A stretch of DNA of 64,000 nt from Maritalea sp051251695. GTDB lineage: Bacteria > Pseudomonadota > Alphaproteobacteria > Rhizobiales > Devosiaceae. Below, in pieces: positions 16,766 to 25,984 of the stretch (position 1 is its first letter; the number at the start of each line of letters is the position of its first letter). Under the pieces are notes generated by a model, which was given only the letters and a program-made list of their open reading frames with translations, was not told the origin of the DNA and did no database searches. The DNA lies in contig NZ_JBPOEU010000011.1 of NCBI RefSeq assembly GCF_051251695.1, forward strand, positions 1 to 64,000, read 5' to 3'. A program made the translations under genes and the position numbers.

Positions 16766-17635
16766 ATGTTTTTATTGCCTCATTCGAAAGTTTTTGTTTT
16801 GGATATTCGATTTTTGGAAAGCCTGATTGCCGTAGTTGAAAACGGTTCTATCGCTGGGGCGGCGAGACTTCAAAATCTAACAGCGGCGGCTGTTAGCCAA
16901 CGTATTCGCACGTTGGAAGCAGAACTTGATGTTCAATTATTGATACGTGAAGGACACGCCGCACGGCCAACTGGCGCGTGTCATAGGCTTTTACCAAGAG
17001 CAAAAATGCTGGTTGCCAACACTGCCGCGCTAAAATCGGACATTGATATCTCTGGATTATCGGGCTCATTCCGATTGGGCGCGATCTCTACGGCTTTGAT
17101 CGATTTCATCCCCAGTGCGGTTCGCATAATTGAGCAAAAAGCACCAAATGCTGACCTAAAGATTATGCCGGGCAGCTCATCTTCTTTGTTTTCTCAATTA
17201 GAGCAACGACAACTAGACGCCGCCATTATTGTTCGCCCGTCATTCGAGTTATCGAAAACAATGAGCGTTGAACATTTCTGCTCCCAACCGTTTGTATCAA
17301 TTGGCAAACTCTCGCCTGAACAACCTTTAGTGGTTTATGATAGGCAGTCGTGGGGTGGAAAAATCGCATGGCAATGGATTAGCGCAAATCTTCCTGCCCA
17401 TAGAATTCTATGCGAATTGGATTCATTGGAAACGATTGCAACATTGGTCGACCAGCAGCTGGGTGCCGCCATTATTCCAGCGTGGCGTGGGCTGACTATT
17501 CAGCATCCAGATTTGGAAACCAACAACCTCAAAAACCCACCTGCAAACAGGGAACTTGTCCTAGTCTCAAACAAAGATTTTGCATTGCCATTGCTGATGG
17601 ACGTGATCAGGCTGGCCCTTGCGGCACAGCGCTGA
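16766..17635 (+). CDS. LysR family transcriptional regulator
   Basis: LysR-type regulator of about 289 aa: N-terminal winged helix (FLESLIAVVENGSIAGAARLQN, then TAAAVSQRIRTLEAEL) and a C-terminal effector domain (SGSFRLGAISTALIDFIPSAV...). Start is uncertain: ATG 16766 or TTG 16799, the latter giving the standard LDIRFLESL beginning. It is divergent from the VOC gene, the classical arrangement for a LysR target, so that gene is its likely target. The gene ends just before convergent lepA. Confidence 0.88.
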   Translation: MFLLPHSKVFVLDIRFLESLIAVVENGSIAGAARLQNLTAAAVSQRIRTLEAELDVQLLIREGHAARPTGACHRLLPRAKMLVANTAALKSDIDISGLSGSFRLGAISTALIDFIPSAVRIIEQKAPNADLKIMPGSSSSLFSQLEQRQLDAAIIVRPSFELSKTMSVEHFCSQPFVSIGKLSPEQPLVVYDRQSWGGKIAWQWISANLPAHRILCELDSLETIATLVDQQLGAAIIPAWRGLTIQHPDLETNNLKNPPANRELVLVSNKDFALPLLMDVIRLALAAQR

Positions 17636-17653
17636 TCTGTCTTATTCAGCGGT

Positions 17654-19456
17654 TTAGCTGTCGCCCATTTTCAGCGCCTTGATGAACGCTTCCTGTGGAA
17701 TTTCAACCTTACCGAACTGGCGCATTTTCTTCTTACCAGCTTTTTGCTTGTCCAAAAGCTTACGCTTACGCGACGCATCACCACCATAACATTTCGCCGT
17801 AACGTCTTTACGCAAAGCTGAAATGGTTTCGCGGGCGATTACTTTGCCGCCAATTGCTGCCTGAATTGGAATTTTGAACAAGTGCTGCGGGATAAGCTCT
17901 TTGAGCTTTTCGCACATCACTCGGCCGCGTGCTTCAGCGGCGTTTCTGTGTACCAACATAGAAAGCGCATCAACAGGCTCTGCGTTTACCAGCACGGTCA
18001 TCTTCACCAAGTCTCCAGCGCGATAGTCAGAGATTTGATAATCAAAACTCGCATAGCCTTTGGAGATTGATTTCAAGCGATCGTAGAAATCAAACACCAC
18101 TTCGTTCAATGGCAAATCATATTGCACCATGGCACGACTACCAACGTAGGATAGATCGGTTTGAACCCCGCGACGGTCTTGGCAAAGTTTTAGGATCCCG
18201 CCCAAATACTCATCTGGGGTCAGAATGCTGGCCTTAATCCAAGGTTCGCGAATATCTTCGATATGCATCACGTCTGGCATGTCTGCCGGATTGTGCAATT
18301 TGGTTTCTGACCCATCACGCATACCAAGTTCGTAAACAACGCTTGGCGCAGTTGCGATGAGGTCAAGATCAAATTCACGGCTCAAACGTTCCTGAATGAT
18401 CTCTAGGTGCAATAGACCCAAGAAGCCGCAACGGAAGCCGAAGCCAAGCGCTGCTGACGTTTCCATTTCATAGGAAAAGCTTGCATCATTAAGGCGCAAT
18501 TTGCCCATCGCGGCGCGTAAATCTTCAAAGTCATTTGCATCAACCGGGAACAGACCACAGAACACAACTGGTTGCGCGGGGCGGAAACCCTCAAGCGGTT
18601 CCACGCATGGCCTTTTCGCATCGGTGATCGTGTCACCAACATTGGTGTCCGCCACTTCTTTGATCGACGCGGTAATAAAACCAATTTCACCAGGGCCGAG
18701 TTCGCCGGTATCAATCAATTTTGGTGTAAACACCCCAACACGATCCAACTCATAGGTCGCGTCAGCATTGATCATTTTGATCTTTTGGCCCTTCTTGATG
18801 GTCCCGTCGATCACTCGGACCAACACGACCACGCCAAGATAGGCATCGTACCAACTGTCCACCAACATCGCTTTTAGCGGCGCGTCACGGTCACCTTTGG
18901 GCGCAGGCAAGCGGGTAACAATGGCTTCAAGAACCTTATCGATACCTATGCCGGTTTTTGCAGAAATTTCCACAGCATCTGAAGCGTCCAGACCAATCAC
19001 GTCTTCGATTTGTTGCTTCACCCGATCTGGCTCAGCGGCAGGCAAATCGATTTTGTTCAGCACTGGCACGATCTCATGATCGACTTCCATCGCTTGATAA
19101 ACGTTGGCCAATGTCTGCGCCTCAACCCCTTGGGAGGCGTCCACGATCAGCAAAGAACCCTCGCAGGCTGCCAGCGAGCGGTTCACTTCATATGCAAAGT
19201 CAACGTGTCCCGGCGTATCGATTAGGTTGAGAACATATGTTTCACCATCGTTGGCTTTATATTCAAGCCGAACGGTCTGAGCTTTGATGGTGATCCCGCG
19301 TTCCCGCTCAATGTCCATACTGTCAAGAACTTGCTGCTGCATTTCACGCTCGGCAAGCCCACCTGTCGTCTGGATCAGACGATCGGCTAAAGTGGATTTG
19401 CCGTGGTCAATATGCGCCACGATTGAAAAGTTGCGGATGTGTTTTAATTCGGTCAT
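17654..19456 (-). CDS. lepA: Elongation factor 4 (LepA), ribosome back-translocase
   Basis: Translational GTPase of 600 aa that remodels stalled or mistranslocated ribosomes. The GTP-binding motifs are complete: AHIDHGKSTLADRL (G1), GITIKAQTV (G2), DTPGHVDF (G3), NKIDLPAA (G4) and SAKTG (G5). The LepA-specific C-terminal domain (KCYGGDASRKRKLLDKQKAGKKKM) is present. Length is typical. It stands alone between converging and diverging neighbours; lepB is not adjacent. Confidence 0.98.
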   Translation of the reverse strand: MTELKHIRNFSIVAHIDHGKSTLADRLIQTTGGLAEREMQQQVLDSMDIERERGITIKAQTVRLEYKANDGETYVLNLIDTPGHVDFAYEVNRSLAACEGSLLIVDASQGVEAQTLANVYQAMEVDHEIVPVLNKIDLPAAEPDRVKQQIEDVIGLDASDAVEISAKTGIGIDKVLEAIVTRLPAPKGDRDAPLKAMLVDSWYDAYLGVVVLVRVIDGTIKKGQKIKMINADATYELDRVGVFTPKLIDTGELGPGEIGFITASIKEVADTNVGDTITDAKRPCVEPLEGFRPAQPVVFCGLFPVDANDFEDLRAAMGKLRLNDASFSYEMETSAALGFGFRCGFLGLLHLEIIQERLSREFDLDLIATAPSVVYELGMRDGSETKLHNPADMPDVMHIEDIREPWIKASILTPDEYLGGILKLCQDRRGVQTDLSYVGSRAMVQYDLPLNEVVFDFYDRLKSISKGYASFDYQISDYRAGDLVKMTVLVNAEPVDALSMLVHRNAAEARGRVMCEKLKELIPQHLFKIPIQAAIGGKVIARETISALRKDVTAKCYGGDASRKRKLLDKQKAGKKKMRQFGKVEIPQEAFIKALKMGDS

Positions 19457-19603
19457 AGCGCGCTGATTATCAGCTTTATTGCGACACGAAAAGAAAAATC
19501 AACGTTCAAACCGCCATTCGTGGAATTTGAGGTTTTTTGAAACTTTTGTCTTGACCTTCCTCCCACTGGAAGTGGTTCAAATCGTTTATGGATCGAGGCA
19601 CGA

Positions 19604-20023
19604 ATGAACAATAAACTCGCAGTTCTAATTGGTGTGGCAATCATAGTTAGTGGCGTAGTGTTCTTTGCAAATTCCATGCAAGACACGCCAGAAACTAAAG
19701 CCCCCACATCCTTGCCAGCTGGCTTTATCGTGCCGGACCTCATCGCAGAACAGATTGTAGGCCAGCAAAGCTTTGAACAATTCTGCCAGGCCTGCCACGG
19801 AGATTACGGTTTAGGCACCAACTCGGGACCACCATTTATCCATCGAATTTATGAGCCAAACCACCATGGGGACGGTGCGTTTTTCAACGCCGCGATCAAT
19901 GGCGTACGTGCGCATCACTGGAAATTTGGAAATATGCCACCGGTCGATGATATCGTTGAAACGGACATTGGCCCTATTGTCGCCTACATTCGCGCATTAC
20001 AAAAAGCGAACGGCGTATTTTAA
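19604..20023 (+). CDS. Membrane-anchored or periplasmic cytochrome c
   Basis: A 139-aa single-heme c-type cytochrome. An N-terminal hydrophobic segment (LAVLIGVAIIVSGVVFF) serves as signal or anchor. The heme site is CQACH at about residue 62, and GNMPPVDD supplies the probable axial Met in the C-terminal part. It acts as an electron carrier in the periplasm. Eighteen bases separate it from the cytochrome c' gene downstream. Confidence 0.87.
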   Translation: MNNKLAVLIGVAIIVSGVVFFANSMQDTPETKAPTSLPAGFIVPDLIAEQIVGQQSFEQFCQACHGDYGLGTNSGPPFIHRIYEPNHHGDGAFFNAAINGVRAHHWKFGNMPPVDDIVETDIGPIVAYIRALQKANGVF

Positions 20024-20041
20024 AAGAAACGGGATCATTGA

Positions 20042-20485
20042 ATGATTTTTAAGATAAAACACGTCGCAATCTATTTTGGGTTAGCGCTGCTGGTGACGCC
20101 TGCAATTTCTCATGGTGGTGCGAGTGGCCCGACCTTAGAGCGCATGAACGCTATGTCCAATGTTCAAAAAACATTGAAACAGTTGCGGCCAGCTTTATCA
20201 GATCCCTCTTCCAATAAAGCCGAAATTGATGCGGCATTTGTTGAGCTTCGTACTCTTGGCGATCATTTGCCGAAATTATTTCAAGAAAAACACATGATGG
20301 ACATGAGCGAAGCGCTGCCCAAAATATGGTCTTCGCCCGAAGCGTTCGCCGATGAAATAGAATTTTACAACTTGCAGATTGATAAGGCCGAAGCGGCAGT
20401 TGGGGGCGATCCAAAATTAATGATGCAAGAAATTGCCAAAACATGCCAATCTTGTCACACCCAATTTAGAGAAAAAAAGAAATAG
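20042..20485 (+). CDS. Cytochrome c' (CytC-555/c' family)
   Basis: A 147-aa four-helix-bundle cytochrome with a signal peptide (ending near AISHG) and a C-terminal heme-binding CQSCH seven residues before the end, the layout of cytochromes c'. These bind nitric oxide or carbon monoxide and help with nitrosative stress or act as electron carriers. The bundle helices (TLERMNAMSNVQKTLKQL, AFVELRTLGDHLPKLF) are clear. Pairing with the preceding cytochrome c suggests a shared redox role. Confidence 0.87.
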   Translation: MIFKIKHVAIYFGLALLVTPAISHGGASGPTLERMNAMSNVQKTLKQLRPALSDPSSNKAEIDAAFVELRTLGDHLPKLFQEKHMMDMSEALPKIWSSPEAFADEIEFYNLQIDKAEAAVGGDPKLMMQEIAKTCQSCHTQFREKKK

Positions 20486-20487
20486 CA

Positions 20488-21219
20488 TTGGACGACGCTG
20501 TGTTGCTTATTCGGAACTTATTGCTTTGTGTCATGCTATTGGGGCCCGTTGCGAGTTCAACTGCCTTAGCCCAGTCGGGTCCTGATCGCGTTCCGTTGCC
20601 CATTCCGCGCCCAGCCGTAGCCCCTGCGAAGCCGGCAACAGCTACCGTCAAAACCAAGGCCCGTATTTACCAAGTCGCTTGCCCGGTTGTTTTGTCTGGT
20701 AAGGCCGTCGGCAAAATTGGGACGCCGATTAAGGCGGGTAGATGTGGAACACAGTCCCCTTACAAGATCACCGCTGTAAAACTCAAAGATCATGTTGTTA
20801 AGTTCTCGTCTCCTGCGCTTTTCAATTGCAGCATGGCAACAGCCTTTGTCGATTGGGTCGAAAAACTAAATGAACATAGCGTTGCTCAATCAGGCGCTAT
20901 CGTTAGCAAAATCGATGTCGGCACAAGCTATGCCTGTCGTCGACGTAACAATCAGAAAACCGGAAAAATCTCGGAACATGGTTTTGCCAACGCAGTCGAT
21001 GTGACTGGGTTTGAGCTGGGCAACGGCGCGATTGTTGCACTTCCGCCTGCATGGAAAGCAAAAGACGGCACTCAGCAGCTCATTAAAACAAGTCATAAAC
21101 TTGCCTGCGAGATTTTTACGACCGTTTTGGGCCCCGACGCCAACAGCTTACATTACGACCATCTGCACTTTGATATGGGATGTCATGGCAAAACCTGCAC
21201 CTACAAAGTGTGCGACTAA
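20488..21219 (+). CDS. Extensin-like C-terminal domain protein, exported
   Basis: A 243-aa protein with an N-terminal signal sequence, a Pro/Ala-rich linker (RVPLPIPRPAVAPAKPATA) and an extensin-like C-terminal domain, a family found in proteobacterial envelope proteins. Visible features are CPVVLSG, CSMATAFVDWV, SYACRRRNNQKTGKISEHGFANAVDV and the closing HYDHLHFDMGC, the last with a zinc-peptidase-like HxH pattern related to LAS/D-Ala-D-Ala peptidases. A cell-wall role is inferred. The TTG at 20488 is an uncertain start; GTG 20500 is an alternative. Confidence 0.82.
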   Translation: MDDAVLLIRNLLLCVMLLGPVASSTALAQSGPDRVPLPIPRPAVAPAKPATATVKTKARIYQVACPVVLSGKAVGKIGTPIKAGRCGTQSPYKITAVKLKDHVVKFSSPALFNCSMATAFVDWVEKLNEHSVAQSGAIVSKIDVGTSYACRRRNNQKTGKISEHGFANAVDVTGFELGNGAIVALPPAWKAKDGTQQLIKTSHKLACEIFTTVLGPDANSLHYDHLHFDMGCHGKTCTYKVCD

Positions 21220-21315
21220 TTGGTTTGATTTACAACAAACTGACAAACATCATTGTTATCCCTTTTTTTCAGGATTAGATTGATCGCAACTTAGTTGATG
21301 GTTTGGGAATTTTTG

Positions 21316-22302
21316 ATGCTTCGAAGTGTACTAGGATGGCAAAAACGGCGTTTCGACGACCTAAGCGAAGCGGAGATTTTGGCGTTAGCCATTTCTTCGG
21401 AAGAAGATGACGCACGCATTTATGGTGCTTACGCGCAAGTTCTGCGTGATGAATATCCCGCTTCCGCAGCGGTCTTTGACGGCATGGTCGACGAGGAAAA
21501 CGAACACCGCCATCAATTGATCACCCTATTTGAAAAAAAGTTCGGTAAAAGCATTCCGTTGGTTCGGCGTGAGCATATACGTGGATTTTTGGACCGAAAA
21601 CCATTTTGGCTGATGCAGAACTTGCCCATTGAAACCATTCGCCAGCAAGCTTGGGAAATGGAAGAAGCGGCACAAAACTTTTATCTTGAAGCCGTAAAAC
21701 GCACAAAAGATTCCAACATTCGCAAGCTTCTGGGTGACTTGGCAATTGCTGAACAACACCACAAACGCGCGGCCAATGAGCTTGAAGAAGAACATCTGCA
21801 CGAAGATGCTGTTGCCGAGGAAAAAGAGCAGGATCGGCGCAGGTTCTTGCTGACCTATGTTCAGCCCGGATTGGCGGGTTTGATGGACGGGTCGGTGTCG
21901 ACCCTAGCGCCAATTTTTGCGGCGGCTTTTGCAACCCACAGCACTTGGCAAACATTTCTTGTTGGCCTTGCCGCCTCAATTGGCGCAGGCATTTCGATGG
22001 GCTTTACCGAAGCCGCATCTGACGACGGCAAACTCACAGGCCGCGGTTCACCGATAAAACGGGGCTTTGCAGCTGGCATTATGACAACAGTTGGCGGATT
22101 GGGTCATGCATTGCCCTATCTGATAACTGATTTTTGGACAGCAACCGGCGTGGCTATCTCCGTTGTGTTTGTTGAACTTTGGGCGATAGCTTGGATCCAG
22201 AACCGATATATGGACACGCCGTTTTGGCGGGCCGTTTTGCAAGTTGTGTTTGGCGGATCGCTTGTTTTCGCGGCTGGTATTTTAATCGGCAATGCCGGCT
22301 AG
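21316..22302 (+). CDS. mbfA: Ferritin-like/VIT1 fusion, iron exporter of the MbfA type
   Basis: A 328-aa fusion. Residues about 10-150 form a ferritin-like (rubrerythrin) di-iron bundle with the Glu/His ligands in AISSEEDDARIYG, DEENEHRHQL, EMEEAAQNFY and AEQHHKRAANELEEEH. Residues about 175-328 are a VIT1/CCC1-type membrane domain (GLAGLMDGSVSTLAPIFAAAF, GAGISMGFTEAASDDG). In Hyphomicrobiales MbfA exports iron and protects against peroxide, under Irr control. I see no clear Irr box in the 95 bases upstream. ATG 21316 has GGGAA seven bases before it. Confidence 0.88.
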   Translation: MLRSVLGWQKRRFDDLSEAEILALAISSEEDDARIYGAYAQVLRDEYPASAAVFDGMVDEENEHRHQLITLFEKKFGKSIPLVRREHIRGFLDRKPFWLMQNLPIETIRQQAWEMEEAAQNFYLEAVKRTKDSNIRKLLGDLAIAEQHHKRAANELEEEHLHEDAVAEEKEQDRRRFLLTYVQPGLAGLMDGSVSTLAPIFAAAFATHSTWQTFLVGLAASIGAGISMGFTEAASDDGKLTGRGSPIKRGFAAGIMTTVGGLGHALPYLITDFWTATGVAISVVFVELWAIAWIQNRYMDTPFWRAVLQVVFGGSLVFAAGILIGNAG

Positions 22303-22314
22303 TTTGGAATAATC

Positions 22315-23181
22315 ATGCACCCAACTGATGCAGATGCATCTGGCAGCAATGTTCTGCCAATCTTGCCTGCCAAATCTATTGTTGTAGGTCGGTTTGAGAT
22401 TTCATATTGTGATATTGGACCAAAGGATGGAACGGCAATCGTTCTTTGCCATGGGCTTGCTTCCAATGGCCGACAATTTTCACATGACGCCTTGTTTTTT
22501 GTTGAGCATGGATATCGCGTAATTCTACCCGACCTGCGCGGTCACGGGCGCTCAAGCGTTCCCCTCGCAATAAAGGAAACAGAGTTTTCAATTCCTGAAA
22601 TGGCAAATGATCTAATCGCTATTTTGGATGATGCTCAAATTGAGGCTGCACATTACGTGGGCAATTCGCTTGGTGGCATTTTGGCGCTTCACCTTTTGCC
22701 GACCCATGCGAACCGGTTTTTGACCTTCACCACATTTGGCACGTCTTACGCGCTCATGACCCCGGGTTTTTCGGCTGATGCCGTTCCGATGATTTATGAC
22801 TTCATCGGTCCTGAATGGGTCGACAAGTTTATTGCGCGTAGCACGTCCAAGCGCCGTTCCGCCCAGGAGCTCGTTCACGACTTACTGGATGGCTACAACA
22901 TTAACGTCGTTAGCTATGTCGCCAAGAATGTTGGCAATTACGATTTCATTGCAAATGCCAAGCAATTTAAAAAACCGATCATGATGTTGCGGGGTGGTCA
23001 GGATAGTTTGGTCAACGCCGCCCTGAGGACCACAATGAACGGCATGAAAAACAATGAGAATTTCGTTTGCTTTGATATACCAAAGGGCGGGCATTGCGCC
23101 AACTTGGACGCCCAAGAAGAAGTGCGGATTGCATTACTTGGATTTTTCGCTCGTCATAAAAACGCAATCGTAGACGCGTAG
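22315..23181 (+). CDS. Alpha/beta hydrolase (first of a tandem pair)
   Basis: A 288-aa alpha/beta-fold hydrolase: oxyanion segment VLCHGLASNGRQF, LPDLRGHGRSS, the nucleophile elbow GNSLGGI, an acid in RGGQDSL and the catalytic His in KGGHCANLD. The substrate is unknown. It starts 12 bases after mbfA and a close paralogue follows 10 bases later, so the three genes are probably co-transcribed. Confidence 0.87.
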   Translation: MHPTDADASGSNVLPILPAKSIVVGRFEISYCDIGPKDGTAIVLCHGLASNGRQFSHDALFFVEHGYRVILPDLRGHGRSSVPLAIKETEFSIPEMANDLIAILDDAQIEAAHYVGNSLGGILALHLLPTHANRFLTFTTFGTSYALMTPGFSADAVPMIYDFIGPEWVDKFIARSTSKRRSAQELVHDLLDGYNINVVSYVAKNVGNYDFIANAKQFKKPIMMLRGGQDSLVNAALRTTMNGMKNNENFVCFDIPKGGHCANLDAQEEVRIALLGFFARHKNAIVDA

Positions 23182-23191
23182 TAAAAAAATC

Positions 23192-23998
23192 ATGCCTGAT
23201 TTAACCCGAAAATTTGTCGAGCACGGAAACCACAAATTTGGCTATTTTGATGTAGGGGCGCCGGACGCTCCAACTTTGTTGCTTTGCCACGGGCTCGCCG
23301 CAAATGCTGAGCAGTTTGATGCGGACATTGTCTTTTTTGCTGAAAATGGTTTCAGGGTCATTGCACCTGATTTAAGAGGTCATAGCCATTCACATTTCAC
23401 CAAAACCGTTGATGAGATTGATTGGTCCATTTGTGCAATGGCGCACGATATTATTGCCATCTTGGACCATGCAAAAGTGGAACAAGTCGCATTTGTGGGC
23501 AATTCTCTTGGTGGTCTATTGGGCCTTAAGCTAATGGAAGAGCACAGACATCGACTTTCATGTTTTGCTAGTTTTGGAACGACATACTCGCTTCAAACAC
23601 CCAAGCTCGCCATTTGGCTATTGCCAAAAGTCTATAAATTACTCGGCAAAAAACTGGTTGCAATCATTGGCGCTAAGGGCGCGTCTAAAGCCCCGAAAAC
23701 GCAGGCGAAAATTCAACAGATGTTCGCCGCATGCGATTTAGACGCTGTAACCAGCATTGCGGCTCAAATCGGCAATTATGACCTCATCGAAAATGCACTA
23801 GCCTTTGAAAAACCTATCCTTATGCTGCGGGGAGAGCATGACAGCTCGATCAACCCAAAGCTTGGCCCGACACTTAACGCCATGCAAGGTTTACCCAACT
23901 TCAAATTGGTCGAAGTGCCTGGCGGAGGTCATTTTTTAAATCTAGATGCCAGAGATAAAGTACGGAGCGAATTGCTTTCTTTTTTAAGGGCAAGCTAG
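23192..23998 (+). CDS. Alpha/beta hydrolase (second of a tandem pair)
   Basis: A 268-aa paralogue of the preceding gene: CHGLAANAEQFDAD, APDLRGHSHS, the elbow GNSLGGLLGL, LRGEHDSS and GGGHFLNLD mirror the first copy closely in order and spacing. One visible difference is HSHS in place of HGRSS after the PDLRGH motif. A tandem duplication with divergence is the simple reading. The stop overlaps the convergent PPOX gene by four bases. Confidence 0.87.
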   Translation: MPDLTRKFVEHGNHKFGYFDVGAPDAPTLLLCHGLAANAEQFDADIVFFAENGFRVIAPDLRGHSHSHFTKTVDEIDWSICAMAHDIIAILDHAKVEQVAFVGNSLGGLLGLKLMEEHRHRLSCFASFGTTYSLQTPKLAIWLLPKVYKLLGKKLVAIIGAKGASKAPKTQAKIQQMFAACDLDAVTSIAAQIGNYDLIENALAFEKPILMLRGEHDSSINPKLGPTLNAMQGLPNFKLVEVPGGGHFLNLDARDKVRSELLSFLRAS

Positions 23999-24558
23999 CT
24001 TTTAACGCTCCAACTCTCATCTTCCCGAACCAATTTCATTGGCATCAAACCAAATGGTTCAGGCACAACATTTTGAGAAAAATCCAAAATTTCCATTTCG
24101 TTGGCAACCAACTTGATCAGCACATAATCATCGCCCTGTGGCCCCTCGGGGAAAAATAGTCGCCAATAAGGTTTCCAATAATTGGCGCGTAAGGGAAGAT
24201 CGTTCACCAGTTCAGCTTGTCCTTTGACGACCAGGTTAGAATTGTCCTTCTGGTTGGAAAACACCAATGTGACATTCGGGTTGGCTAAAACCTGCTTCAC
24301 CTTGCGCGACTTTGGACTGGTGCCGATCCAGAATGTAAAGTTCTGGACATCAACAATTGGCTCAATCAATCGCGCGTCTGGCGAAACGGCTTTTGGGTCA
24401 TTCGAAGCCAAAACTGCATATCTGGATCGCTGAAGCTGACGCTTCGCGCTAGCCAAGGCCTGATCGCCAGTATTTTGGAAGCCTGCTCGCTTGCGCGCTT
24501 TGTACTTTTCAATCAGACCGCAGAATATGGCCCGACGCAATTTCTTGAACATATCCAT
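23995..24558 (-). CDS. Pyridoxamine 5'-phosphate oxidase family protein
   Basis: A 187-aa protein with the split-barrel flavin-binding fold: SRYAVLASNDPKAVSPDARLIEPIVDVQN, WIGTSPKSRKVKQVLANPNVTLVFSNQ, LVVKGQAELVND and YWKPYWRLFFPEG. This subgroup of general-stress-type proteins (COG3871-like) binds FMN or F420 and has ill-defined activity. An 11-residue basic N-terminus precedes the domain. A purine-rich GGGGG lies upstream of the ATG. Confidence 0.82.
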   Translation of the reverse strand: MDMFKKLRRAIFCGLIEKYKARKRAGFQNTGDQALASAKRQLQRSRYAVLASNDPKAVSPDARLIEPIVDVQNFTFWIGTSPKSRKVKQVLANPNVTLVFSNQKDNSNLVVKGQAELVNDLPLRANYWKPYWRLFFPEGPQGDDYVLIKLVANEMEILDFSQNVVPEPFGLMPMKLVREDESWSVKS

Positions 24559-24694
24559 TCCCCCTAAATTTACTCAATTTGCCAATGCCATAAATAGTTT
24601 GCAAAACATTCACAAAACAGAGCGCATTTTGTCATCAAAGGCCGCGAAACATCCCCCCGTTCTCATAATTTGATCAACGGGTCGGAGTTCCCAA

Positions 24695-25933
24695 ATGAAC
24701 CATACTATTTCTGCATTGATTGCGGGTGTGCTTATTGCCGCATCTGCACCTGCCGCATTTTCTGACAATCATGGAATGCACAGTGCGCAAGTTGGCGTAC
24801 GTCCAATGTTCCTTGTGGACGCCATGAAACCAAGTGCTTTGAAAGACAAACTTGCTGCCTGCGAAAATGGCACATTTGCCAAAAGCACTTTTTCAATCGG
24901 CCACCGTGGCGCAGCATTGCAGTTCGCTGAGCACACAAAAGAAAGCTACGTTGCAGCTGCACGTCAAGGTGCAGGCATCATCGAATGTGATGTGGCCTTC
25001 ACCGCAGACCAACAACTTGTTTGCCGTCACTCACAAAGCGACTTGCACACCACGACGGACATTTTGGCACGCCCTGAATTGGCTGCTAAATGTTCAACGC
25101 CGTTCACTCCAGCCGACCCTGCAAATGGCGTAAAGGCCAGTGCAACATGTTCAACTTCGGACATTACATTGGCTGAGTTTTTGACCCTTAACGGCAAAAT
25201 GGATGGCTCCAATGTTTGGGGCACCACCGTTGAAGAATATATGGCCGGCACTTCTAACAACCGCACCGACCTTTATTCAACGCATGGCACTGTAATGACC
25301 CATGCGCAGAGCATTGAATTGATCCAGTCGCTTGGTGGCAAGTTCACCCCAGAACTTAAGACCCCTTCCGTTGATATGCCTTACGAAGGCAAGTTCAGCC
25401 AAGCTGACTATGCGCAAAAAATGATTGAAGAGTATAAGACTGCTGGCATTCCAGCATCTGATGTTTGGGCTCAATCCTTCTTGCTTGATGACGTGTTGTA
25501 CTGGATCGAAAACGAACCTGAGTTTGGCAAGCAAGCCGTTTATCTTGATGGCCGTTATGACGTTGAAGGTTTTGATTTCCGCAATCCATCAACATACGGC
25601 ATAAGCATGCAAGAGTTGGCTGATAAGGGCGTGAACTACATTGCACCACCAATGTGGATGCTTGTTGATCTTGAAGGCGAAAAGATCGTTCCTTCAGTTT
25701 ATGCCAAAGAAGCAAAAGCGGCTGGTCTTAAATTGATCACTTGGACGCTTGAGCGTTCCGGTCCGTTGGCAAATGGCGGCGGTTGGTACTTTCAGTCCAT
25801 TAAAGACGCCACCAATAATGATGGCGTAACATTTGAAGTTCTTGATGTCTTGGCACAAGAAGTTGGTGTTGAAGGCGTGTTCTCTGATTGGCCTGCAACA
25901 ACAACTTACTATGCGAACTGCATGGGCCTTTAA
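24695..25933 (+). CDS. Periplasmic glycerophosphodiester phosphodiesterase
   Basis: A 412-aa secreted GDPD, hydrolysing glycerophosphodiesters to glycerol-3-phosphate and an alcohol. Signal peptide MNHTISALIAGVLIAASAPAAFS. The catalytic start is GHRGAALQFAEHTKESY (His and Arg), ECDVAFTADQQLVCRHS supplies the Glu/Asp metal ligands and second His, and TPELKT plus the closing WTLERSG and GVEGVFSDWP complete the TIM-barrel motifs. It resembles GlpQ-type enzymes and should supply phosphate or glycerol-3-phosphate. Followed by a terminator. Confidence 0.9.
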   Translation: MNHTISALIAGVLIAASAPAAFSDNHGMHSAQVGVRPMFLVDAMKPSALKDKLAACENGTFAKSTFSIGHRGAALQFAEHTKESYVAAARQGAGIIECDVAFTADQQLVCRHSQSDLHTTTDILARPELAAKCSTPFTPADPANGVKASATCSTSDITLAEFLTLNGKMDGSNVWGTTVEEYMAGTSNNRTDLYSTHGTVMTHAQSIELIQSLGGKFTPELKTPSVDMPYEGKFSQADYAQKMIEEYKTAGIPASDVWAQSFLLDDVLYWIENEPEFGKQAVYLDGRYDVEGFDFRNPSTYGISMQELADKGVNYIAPPMWMLVDLEGEKIVPSVYAKEAKAAGLKLITWTLERSGPLANGGGWYFQSIKDATNNDGVTFEVLDVLAQEVGVEGVFSDWPATTTYYANCMGL

Positions 25934-25959
25934 GGCTTTCGCTCTTCATTAGACTTTGG

Positions 25960-25984
25960 AAACGGCCTCAAATTGGGGCCGTTT
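25960..25984. terminator. Intrinsic terminator after the GDPD gene
   Basis: Stem AAACGGCC/GGCCGTTT with a nine-base loop and TTCTTT following on the plus strand. It overlaps the end of the convergent minus-strand membrane-protein gene, so it can terminate both. Confidence 0.75.

Noticed and set aside
21220..21315. Irr iron-control box in front of mbfA
   Set aside because: Expected for this gene family in Hyphomicrobiales, but I could not find a TTTAGAA-like palindrome in the gap.
24559..24694. PhoB box before the GDPD gene
   Set aside because: A half-site TTGTCATCAAA is present, but the second half does not fit the spacing or the consensus.
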